Origin: Saccoglossus kowalevskii
Taxonomy: Eukaryota; Hemichordata; Enteropneusta; Harrimaniidae
Length of the DNA: 30,085 nt
Assembly: GCF_000003605.2 (NCBI RefSeq)
Contig: NW_003121431.1
Location: forward strand, 48,973 to 79,057
Direction: 5' to 3'
Shown in pieces: positions 12,601 to 24,600 of the stretch (positions within the stretch are counted from its first letter, which is position 1; each line of letters opens with the position of its first letter). The notes under the pieces were generated by a model. It was given only the letters and a program-made list of their open reading frames with translations, ran no database searches and had not been told where the DNA came from. Position numbers and translations under genes: made by a program.

Positions 12601-15600
12601 GTAAAAAAACTTGAAGAAACAAAACTTTTTTGATAATAGCATTGCCATTGGTGACTAGATGGAGAAGATGCTTCGCGACTGGAACACTGACATTCTCATT
12701 CTCTGAGAGAAGTAATTCTTTATATTTGGACAAGACTTTCCACTTAGTATGTTGTTGCTCTTCGTCATGAGTGCTTGCATCACTACCAATGGCACTGTCT
12801 AAGTTATCAGGATATGATCCAACTGTAAGCTCTGTTGAGGAATCAATAAATGAACTCCTGTTGATCTGAGGTTCAGAATCACAGCATATATTACATGTGT
12901 CATTTCCCATGGTTGGTGTACTCACTCCGCCACCAAGCTGCTCAAGCACTATTTTGTTAACCAGGTTGAGAGATCCACTTCTTACAGTGACAGGTCGCTC
13001 ATCCAGACCATTCAGTAGAGAGGAGACAATTGTATGGGGCGGCATACAGCAGCACACACCGGTTGTCTCTAAATTAGCCAGAATTACCGCCTGTGTGTGT
13101 TTACAACTACTTTTCTCAAAAACCTTCAACAGAACTTCTGCCGACGTAGCAACACAGCATTTTGCAGCACTTGCGGCGGTCAGAAAACTTGGAGTGTCAA
13201 AACTCCCCAAACTATCTGACAAAGAATGGTTGGTTTCTTCATACGCCGAGCATGACAGTCCGCACACATTATGATGATGATGCACATAACGACTGAATTC
13301 ACATTTTCGATGTTTACGTTTTAAACAAGTCATTATGTGGATGTATTCAACCTTTGCCTTCTTGACTGCACTAATCACTTTGGTCAGGTTGGAAATCAGG
13401 GAGGAGATAGAATCTTTAATCTGGTAGTATTCCTTGTCAGAGTTTTTTGTCTTTGAGAGAATGTTTTCCAATTCTTCAATTGCAGTTGTATATAGTGTGT
13501 AACCTTGACTTGATGAAAATTCATGCAACAAATTCAGTGTCTGTGCCATGAAAGTCAGATTAAGAGGCAAATTTTGCATGACTGAACTGATCAACTGCAG
13601 AACACCCTGTAATACTTCACAAACAAAATAAAGTCTCCTGTCTATGCTGTGAGAGTCACTCTTGTCTTTTTTCTTTAGCAAGTCAAACTCTGTGAGTTCC
13701 AAAACATTGTCCATGCCTCCATTCTTTTTATTCGCTGTTAACGCAAGAATATCTTCCTGTGAAGATTTGTTACTTATTGCAGAACTGATTTTAGTATTGA
13801 TGTCAGTGGCAAGATCAAGAATAGAGGTCAGAGTTCCATTCATCGATAATTCAGAGCAGCCGTTTTGATGAAGGCACGTTATTGCACTGAGTTTTAGAAC
13901 AAGACGTAAAACGACTCGTTGAAGTACTGTGATTGTATCATCATCCCATCCATCAGCGAATTCAACTTCAAGATCACTTGGACTTGTATCCATTAGGGAC
14001 TCTACATTATACCCTGGAAATTTGTTTAAGACAGTTGAAAGGCGAGCTAACTGAGGAATCAGACTCACAGCAACCGAGTTCCTCTGTACATTATGCAGGA
14101 TCTCAGTACTGCTAAGTTTCTCTAACAAAGACAGTAACAAGAGGCATAAATCCACTGGGTTAGTGTCATTGGTGTCAACCTTATCGCCATTGGTTATTAC
14201 AGGTTTTGTCGGCACAGTTCGGGAATATATAGAACTCTCCTGGCTAGATGCGAGGTTCTTCATACCGGCATAGCAAGCATTGTTTCCCAGACTCTCCGCC
14301 TGCTTTCCAGGGTTCAACTGAGTCAGCAATGGGAAACTCTGCGACTTTCTCTGCTGTAAGCTGGTTGCCATATTTTCATCAGAATCTGAACTGCGATTGA
14401 CTTTTAATGGTGCTCTGTACCTGGTTCTCGTTTTGGAAGGTGAAGCTTTTCTTTTTGTTGATTTAACTTGTACTTTACTGGCTCTCAAATGATGTTTACC
14501 AGACTGCAATATCAGACCATCTGAAGTAGTGTGTTTTCGACTATAGGGGGGTTGAAAGCACTGGTTGGTTCTCAGCGGGATAAAACAACTACTGATATCC
14601 GAGAGGCGAAAATCATGATCTGAAAAAAAAAAAAAACACAAAAAAACTGTAAGCTTAATTTTTTTGATTTTCATACTTCTTAACTTTGAGTGGTTTATGT
14701 ATACAAAATACAATATATAGCACAAAATATGATTTGAATATTATTACCTGTCAAAATGTTGATCCAACATGCTTTTATGTATTTTCTATATATATATTTT
14801 TGATTTTGAATAGACAGGCTGTGATCAACAATTTTTATTAAGTGTGAAAACAATTTATGCAATTATATTTAGTGAAAGGTGGTGAAAGTAGACGACAACT
14901 TCTTGAAGGGGATGATATGTACAATGATATATAATTTAATCCTAAATATTATGAAGATTGAAAATAATTGCAAAATGCGTATAATTAGTGCTAATTATTA
15001 AAGAGGATTCAACAAAAAGTGAAAATCAGTGAAATTACTTTCAGTCAAACATTAAATTGGATATTTGTAAAAGGAATGTACATTCAAGCACAGAAGAAAA
15101 ATTTACATCAATATCTGAAAATAATTATTATACATGTACTCTCTTGTACATAGTTTGAAAAACATGAAAGTTATTCTGTTTCTATATATATATATATATA
15201 TACTGTGGAATACTTTATTTTCGCTGGAATTAATTTTTGCTGAAAAGGCTTTTTGGGCGTTCTTTATGGAATTTATTTTCACTGATTTTTGATGAGTTGA
15301 ATGTGAAATATAGGAAAAAAGTATATTCGCTGGATTTTATTTTCACGAAATCATCCTTTCAGTGAAAATAGCGAAAATAAATTCCAAGCGAAAATAAAGT
15401 ATTCTACAGAATATATATAGATTAAAATACAGAATGTAAAAAAATTCTGTTGCTTTGAAATGTATGCAAAATCTGCACCTAGCACAGAGAATCATAACTG
15501 AGAAAACTTTCCACTCCAGTAGGTTGGCATATGGTCTATTGTGCATGACTTTTTCACTGAGCATACATGCATACACACTCTTACCATAGGTACATTTGTA

Positions 15601-18600
15601 AGCATGGACCCACCCACGAGACGATGAAAGTCTGAATTTAAAATTCAAAAGACCACCTTAAGAAAACACAGACTACATACAATGCCCGTGTTTCATTCTT
15701 ATTACAACACTTTTTGAGTTTCTTGAGACTTGCAAAGTCTTATTGATTTCTTACAATGCGTATCAATGTCAACCAAAGACTATTTAAACAGATTTGAAAT
15801 TTATTTTCATTTTCTACACTTATGATTACGATTATAACTGTATTTTACATCAAACTGGAGCTTTAATGCATGATTATAATAATGACTGGTCTATTTCTTA
15901 TTTATTCACGGGAATCAAAAGTGATGTACACAAGAAGAGCATATCTCTCGTGGTCTACAGCGATGTGATGTTGATACACATTATACACTAGTAATAGCTG
16001 ATTGTTACACATACATTGAGTCAAGTGGTTATGATGTCAGCATCACACTATTACCAAATATTGTACCTACTGGTACGTTGTAATATTGGTAAATTCATGA
16101 AAATTAGACATTTTCTGAAGTTCACACTGGAAAAATCTTAAAAGCAGTCAGGTGCTAAATATGTCTTTTTTGAAATTGAAATTCTGCTGCAATTTGTTTT
16201 GGAACTAGACATTGAACAGCTCATTGGCTACAGGATTTGATCAACATTTTTGAAAAGAAAGTAGGTTTGATTTTATGAAAGCTAACTTCGGCATTCAAAG
16301 GATTGAAGTGAACAAGTCTTTGAAAATGCAACAGACCCAGTCGATATTTTATCAAAGTGATCTCTTATGAACTAAACACCAGACATCCCAACAGGGTTGA
16401 TTATGCAGTTGCAGAAGAAACAAATGACCCAATGAGTTCAATGGATATACCAAAAGACAAAGATCCGGTTTGGTAATGTCAGATATTCATGAATTTCTAG
16501 CACTAAAATGGCTGCTATTTGGTCATGTTTAATTGGATCATTAAACAAATTATAATGCATGTGCAAATGTATGATATGATGCGTTACATCATAGACCCTC
16601 TAAAAAGAGGGTCTATGGTTACATGTATACTATGTGTGTAAAGTTTAAATGTAATCAATCACACCAGACATGTCTGAGATGAATTCACATATGGAGGTCC
16701 CAGCTAGCAAACTAGTGAGTAGGATATAAAAAAGTAGCAGTTTTTAATAACAAGGGCTGTATGAATAAATTTATCTGTGTTTGGTGTATGTCTAACACAA
16801 GATAGTGTACAAAGATGTTCTACCAAGATTTGTACTGCAAAGAACAAACAATAATCAGTAACTAAGTAATTAGCAAATAATAAGTCACTTTGTTTGACGT
16901 AAAATGTTCAGCAACACCCACATGTACGTACCCAAGTATCAATGCACATCAAATGAGTACTTGGCAAACAGCACAAACCAACAAACTGATGAACACAAAC
17001 TATTTTGATATTGTAAGTCATTATATTACTTGTACACTGAGCTGATAGAAATTTGCTCACCCATGTAAAGTGCCTGTACAATATACAACCCTAACATTTA
17101 ATTAGTAGATTCTGGCTGTATGGAGTTTGTATGGATACTGCAGTTGGTAATGTCTTGCATAACCTGCACCAGACTGTCGCCTTAAGACATCAATACCTGA
17201 ACCAGTCTGGCGCCTTGAGACATTCTAACGACCCGTACAGAAATCTTTGCCACATACCTAGACTCATTAATAACTGTACTGTATGCAGTAGCATGGATAG
17301 TATGCCAAAGGTATGATAATCCATGGATAATCTAACTGTACATAACGATAAAAATAGAATTTCAAATCTTGAAATTAGATTCATGACGGTCCGACTGGTC
17401 AGTCAACTTACAATATTGCGAAAGCTGACACTGACGTTTTCAGGCACTATTGTCTTTGTTGCACAATTGTGAATCTCAACTCGACAAGAACCTACAATTC
17501 ACTGCGGTGATTGATCAGTTTTTGTGTATATTTAATTATCAATTGCTAGTAAACATGGTAAGAATTACAACACTATGCTCAATGACACTTGTTTCTGATG
17601 GTGGCGAATTAATTCAGTTGGTAGGAAACCTGTGCGATATTTCATAGAGGCAAACAATTGGCACACACACAAAAGTAATCTGAGATTCGACCACCCGGAG
17701 GGGCAGGCGATCCTTACCATATCTAGTTTACAAGAGGCAACAAGGACGGAACTGTAAAGCCATCACAAACAAGCCAGAAGAAATTACAAATAACAAAGTT
17801 TTGTTTTCCCTTGCTTATTACATCAATACTTCAACAACCAGCAACAAATAAAGTACTTATACGCCAGCAATAGCTTAATATTTCTTGATATGTTTTGTTT
17901 TCAAAATTGATCAGGCAAACATTCCAGCATAACAGTAAAAATGACAACGTACAAGAAAACATATTTTAGATGTGACAACAGTGATTAATTTGACACTTGA
18001 CGGAAATAGGAATAAAAACTGTAACATGCAACAAAAAATCAGTTGGAATCAGTACATATACTGCTGCCATGCCAACAATGGCTTGATCATTTTTATTTAC
18101 CTTAAACCTGTTTTGTTTTCACATTAGGCAAACACTATGACATACAGCCTGAAATGATGATGGCGTACATGAAAATATATTTTTTGATTAATTTGACATC
18201 TGACTGAAAGTATATACAGAGCAAATACAGAAGTTCCCTACATCTAGGGCTTAATTCCCTGCCCAACTTTATAGAAATTGGGATTCAAACAGAAAGTTAA
18301 TGATTTGAATTTTACCAGCCATTTTACTCTGTCTGTGTTTCTCTCCATCCATAAGTCAATGAGTACCTGGTCAAGTAGTGATTTCTGTACGTGTTTGTTT
18401 AGCTCTGATGCACCTTGAGCAGCTCAGTTTCTATGCTCCCAAGGTTGTCAAGGGCAATTTACACTGTGATTTATACAGCCCAGTGACTGGGAAGGATGTG
18501 GTAAAGCACCTACATGTATGAACAGTTTGCTGGATTTACTGCACTATGTAAATACCAATGGATTATTATTAATTAATTTATGAAATAAGAATCCGGGCTT

Positions 18601-21600
18601 GGTCAATGTGTTTCCAGCAAATAAAGTTTAATACGATGTCATAATTATGACAATCACGCCATGGATCAAGCTAACTCGAATCCACTCTGAATTTATCTGT
18701 ATGTGTGTCGATCTCGATTATTTTTGTTATCCAATTAAACACCGCTTTTAACGCACTTGCCCTCGCCGTGACCCAACGCGTTCACCTATTTCAACAAAAT
18801 GTCAATTTATTTCCACACGGCTGTCATTTATTTAGTAAGTAATTATTTTATACTGATCACTATAGTCTAATGTTTAGAATGTCAAAATATGTTCTCTTTT
18901 ATTTTAATTTTGAAAGTTTTACTCAGACGATCGATGAAATAAAACAGTGTAGTGACGTGCCTAGTAACCTGCTAAATAATTCTGACGTCAAATTTTATTT
19001 TGTCCAGCAACAGTGTACAAACGTGCGCCGGTGTCGGTGACGATCACGGTGACCAGCTACACCAGAACGGACATATTTCCCATCTAACTCAACCCCATGC
19101 AACAAAAATTGATACTATGTGTTCATTATGGTCCATTCTTCCTCGATGAACAAGTACATAAGTGAATATATAGACAAAGACGAGAAAACTACACAAGAAA
19201 TTTGCCTTATTTACACGTATCGGCAATGCAAGCTGCCATGCGATTTCCCCATCTGACGTCACAAGGGGAATTTCTGTATGCAAATGAGAAGTTAATGAGG
19301 AGCCTCGTTTTAAAATACACAAAAATAAAGTTGCCGTAGACTGAGTTTAAAACACATTTTATCACTTAAAAAAAATAATTCATGCTTAGAAACATAAAAA
19401 TTAATAATATTTAAGTATCAATTGATAATTTTAGGCGTGAAAATAGCAGCCATTTCACAGGCACTTTAAACAGGTTTCACTTATCAGTCCCATTGATATC
19501 CAGTTTAAACAGGTTTCACTTATCAATCCCATTGATATTCAGTTTAAACAGGTTTCACTTATCAGTCCCATTGATATTCAGTTTAAACAGGTTTCACTGC
19601 ATTTATACTGTACTAGTTTAAATTCCCATGAATGTTACTAAGTAATTTTTCCTCGCCCAATTCCTGCCTCTGTACAAGTATGTAGTAAATGTACATTTGT
19701 ACATAGCCAATAAGAATGATGCGTGACTATACTCCCACATATCCACTGACCCGAAATGAGATCAGTCACAGTTAGGGTGCTAAACACTTCCACGTCTTAA
19801 CATATTCGAAGGTGACAAGCTATATGCATTATTCAGTGTCTCACAGCATCTACATTTACTGTCACAGTAAAAGTTGTTGGAGGTCCATTAGTAGGGGACC
19901 CATGTTTGAGTGCTTGAGAATAACCAAAACAGTGTATTCTTTTCATTCTTTTTTTTTTCTACTTGACTTGTCGTGTTAACATTCATGTGTGAGTTGTGCA
20001 AAACCTAGCAGTTCATGACATTCAAACAAGATGGTAAATGAATTGGAACACAACACAGAAAAGCTGAGAGACATGTGAGTTTAAACTTTCTCCCTCTTGT
20101 ACAGTGATTGCCTACCTTTACAATAGATGAGCTGTTTGGCAAATCAAAGTACGGTATGTGAGCAATAGTGTCAAATTTGTATCTGCAGGTAGTGGGGGTG
20201 TAAATGTCCTGTCATCTTTAAAGTGCCTGTGCAATGCCCACCCTCACGTTTCCCATTTTAGATCTGTGTCCCACTGAAATGAGCAGTTATTGATTTTTTT
20301 GCTGAAAATAATTACTCGTATCCAAGTAAATTTGGGATATTTCTCGTGGTGTAGCCACGCCCACCTATCGTGAAACGGTCGACTGTTTCCGGATTTCCGA
20401 CTCTCGCCGAAAGTGCGCCACCAAATGACAAAATGTGAGAGGAAGTCATACCCCTGAGTCGTAATAAGATTGGTCGTTCAGTATACTTTTAAACGATATA
20501 CATTTGTTGGTCGGCGTTTTTTCTTTTTTTTTTTGTCTATTTTTTTTTTTTTTTTGAGAGAGAGTTTTTTGAAGGTTGTGTTGTGGGCAGTTGCAGTGAA
20601 ACGTATAGTCATAGTGTCTGTATTTACACGTTTCTAATCGATCCGAAGGTGCGACATCACTTAACCTTAGATTCTTTTTTGGGGGGAAAAACTGTTTTCG
20701 TCCATGAAAAAAAACGACTAGGTTTAAAGAGAAACGCCGACAACGTAAACCTGGCGCAACACTTTTGAAAGAAATAGATTCCGGACCAGCCCATGATCAC
20801 CGAGCGGATTTCAGAAGAGAGAAGGACGCCCGGCAAGTGTTTCAAATCAGTTGACTTTTTTGCGATCCTGATTATCGTTTTATAGAGGCCATTTAGGCCC
20901 TTGTTAAGTAAAAGGTAGCAATAATTTTGACAGTGACACGAAAACGAAGCGTCCGACAAACAGGAAATTACACAGCCCTTACACACTGCCAACCTTTTTT
21001 CATTTTCGAAGGCTAAAAGTTTCTGAATTTTTTGGTGATTGGTGTTGAATGTCGAATTCACACCTCTGTCCTTTTTTACCTCCATGCTTGCAGCTTGATC
21101 TGCGTAATAATTTATGAAATAAGAATCCGGGCTCTTGGTCAATGTGTTTCCACCAAATAAAGTTTTAATACGATGTTATAATTATGACAATCACGCCATG
21201 GATCACGCTAACTCGAATCCACTCTGAATTTATCTGTATGTGTGTCGATCTCGATTATTTTTGTTATCCAATTAAACGCCGCTTTTAACGCACTTGCCCT
21301 CACCGTGACCCGACGCGTTCACCTATTTCAACAAAATGTCAATTTATTTCCACGCGGCTGTCATTTATTTAGTAACTGTGATTTGTCGTTTTTTTTAATT
21401 ATTTATAGTGATCACTGTTTAGAATGTTTAGAATGTTAAAATATGTTCTCTTTATTTTAATTTTGAAAGTTTTACTCAGACGACCGATGAAATAAAACAG
21501 TGTAGTGACGTGCCTAGTAACCTGCTAAATAACGAGATAATTCCGACGTCAAATTCTATTTTGTCCAGCAACCGTGTACAAACGTGCGCCGGTGTCGGTG

Positions 21601-24600
21601 ACGATCACGGTGACCAGCTACACCAGAACGGACATATTTCGCATCTAACTCAACCCCATGCAACAAAAATTGATACTATGTGTTCATTATGGTCCATTCT
21701 TCCTCGACGAACAAATACATAAGTGACAATTTAGTCAAAGACGAGAAAACTGCACAAGAAATTTGCCTTATTTACACGTATCGGCAATGCAAGCTGCCAT
21801 GCGACTTCCCCTTCTGACGTCACAAGGGGAATTTATGTATGTAAATGAGAAGCTAATGAGGAGCCTCGTTTTAAAATACACAAAAATAAAGTTGATGTAG
21901 ATTGAGTTTAAAACACATTTTTTCATTAAAAAAAATAATTCATGCTTAGAAACATAAAAATTAATAATATTTCTGTATCAATTGATAATTTTAGGCGTGA
22001 AAATAGCAGCCATTTCACAGGCACTTTAATTAATATGCTCTAGTTTTTGTTGACCAGGTTGTAAGTTAAAATTTATTTATAGGGAAAATAAACCTAGTTT
22101 GTGCCATCTTACATTCATTCCATTCAAAACATGATCTTACAAATGACTGGTAAAAAAAGTCAACACCTCAAAAACCTGTCACCAACTTGATACTAGTACA
22201 AAACTTTACTTCTGAAAAAAAAAGTCGCTCATTTATGACAAAAAATACAGAAAAAACAAACAAAATATATTCTATGTCTTGATAATAAAAACCAGTCAAT
22301 TGACAGATGAATGAAATTCCTTCATGAAAGAAGGTGGTAAAACACAGCTGTACTCGCAGTATTTATTGACACCCTTTGTGACGCTTGACACTATTCAGCA
22401 TACAACCTGAAAAAATTACTGGATGTTCACAATATTTTTGTTTCTAAACAATATTTCTCCAATCTGTCTCAATTTTTCACATTTTCACACAAAATCATTA
22501 CCAGCTCAGCATAGAATGACAACAAATACTCATAGTCTTAAAAACAAGAGTAATGTTCAGAAACTTCTGGCAGTTATACATGTTTTGGTAAAATATTGAG
22601 ATAATATCAATTGGTTATTATTTTAAAAAAAACGAGGAGTCTTAACAAATGATACCCTAATGTAAATATGAAGCAGAAGTGTGGCAATTAAAGTGTAACT
22701 AATTCTAAATATCTTTAGTAAAGGCTCGTTGGATATATAATCAACTAAAATTTTTGCAGAGCAGGGTAGTAATAGAGTCAGTTAAAAATGGATGATATCC
22801 ATGTTAAGAGCAGTTTTCCTAAATGACAATGCTCACTATTGTTGTGTACAAATAGGAAAAAAAACACTGACACCCATTTTACCAAAAAGTTTGTAATAAA
22901 AAGCCATTGTTGTTTATTATGAACAGATTTAAATAGTGCTTCAGTATGAGTAAGCGGCAACCTGAAGAATCAAAGAAATTAAACGTCGGTATTGTTCAAA
23001 CAATCCATCCCTCATAGTCAGCGGAACAATCCTTTCACTGATAAAATACAGAACCCAATAAAGAAGAAAACCTGGCTAGCCAGAGACAGTTGGCAACTTT
23101 TCAGAAAAGAAGAGGGCGGGTGCTACCATATTTTGATTAACTGCTGAATTTCGTCTGGCATGATATGCTTGGAAGCCAGAATGGTGTAAATCACAAAAGT
23201 ACACACAGTCATGTTTTTTTTTAATGAAGATAATCAAAACAAAAAAAATGTAAATAAGAATGCACAATAACAACCAATTTCTGTTTCAACAGATAGTTGT
23301 ATTGTTAATAATTTGATAATGTTTACAGTAATAACATTTTTTCGCCACTACACATTTTTTGAGATTAGCCCTTTGATTGCCCAAGTCAACTTCCACAAAA
23401 TAGTAGTCTGCTCTTTTCTACATGAAATGTTGCTAAATTTTAAATTTTTTTATCAAAAACTAAAAGCAATTTCACATTTTGTCTGTTTGGTCTAAAATTA
23501 AAAATGAATTCAGTGAAAAATACAGAAAATGTCAACAAATTTAGCCAAATTTAAGCATAAAAAAAATTGGCACTCAAAAAGTTACCGTGGTAAATAATCT
23601 TAAGGCATTCCTGAGGACGTGGACTTTGCAAAAGTGACTGTGACTTGTCATAAAGATCTTTAACAAAATACTAACTGCTACAAAAATGTTGTGCTTTTGA
23701 CTCAAGATTTGCCAATGTTAGTCTCTCACGAGATTAAATAGGTTTAGGGTATTTTAAATTTATATTCTGATACGATCTGTCAAATGTATTTTTAAAAACG
23801 TATAGACAAAATACTGCTATAAAAACCGTGTACACTAAACACACTCATGCAAACCAAATGAAAAAAATGTGGTTTATACCCCACAAGGGTTTGAGTGTAA
23901 AATTAACAGTAGCCGAGGGCACACAAAACGGGTACTATCAAATCTTACTCTGGGGCTACCATTTTCCAAAATTAGTACATCAACTGGGCTATTAAAAATT
24001 TACAAAACATTAGTACTTTGTTAGACAAATTTATCTAAGGTTGTCCCACATAAATTCAGAAAAATTACACATATTTATTTATTTCATGTTTCTGAATGGC
24101 TCTGTACCTACAATACTAAACGTGAAGGGCTACTAAATAATATCATGGGACTACCTGCTTTTAAAACTGAAAGCCCAACAGACTTACACATTTTTTTTCA
24201 ATTTGGAGCCCTGTCCATGATCTTGAACCATTATTACAATCAAATTGAACAATATTTCATCATACCAATTCAAGCCAACATAAAAAACAGTTGCAGTAGC
24301 GTCTACTCGTTATTAAATGGCTCACAGCCAGTGCAACCATATCAATGTTGCACTCCGGTTGATAATGTACACTTTACTACAAGTTTTAGATTTCACACCA
24401 CTCCACTCAATGGCAAACAAAACATAAATCAATGAAGAAAAAAAATCAAAACAGGTACACAAGGTTTTTATTTCACCAAACAGGAAATGGTAGCTTTCAT
24501 CTTAAACAGTTCTGTATTGTACTACCCAGTGCAAATAAACCTTGACAATCTTGCAACTTTGTGTGATTTGTGAGTATATTGATCGATATCTCAGATTGTC

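Noticed and set aside
12897-13274. 125-residue open stretch on the plus strand
   Set aside because: Also antisense to the large LYST exon, with no recognisable motif.
17680-17750. tRNA-like TTCGA phrase with GC-rich surroundings
   Set aside because: No T-arm with matching stem, no A/B box pair at proper spacing, and no acceptor stem.
19465-19598. CRISPR-like regular repeat
   Set aside because: Units are contiguous without spacers and the genome is animal, so it is a tandem repeat.
20657-21142. 161-residue open stretch on the minus strand
   Set aside because: It lies entirely inside the TTAA-flanked element, contains T-run-derived lysines and phenylalanines, and shows no transposase or host-gene motif. 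I treat it as chance.
22778-22980. Candidate LYST N-terminal exon on the minus strand (acceptor TTCTTCAG near 22962)
   Set aside because: The peptide does not resemble LYST, and the exon at 25124-25217 already joins the large exon in phase, so nothing is needed between them.
24145-24435. 96-residue open stretch on the plus strand
   Set aside because: No family features, no splice partners with matching phase, and it sits in ordinary intron sequence.
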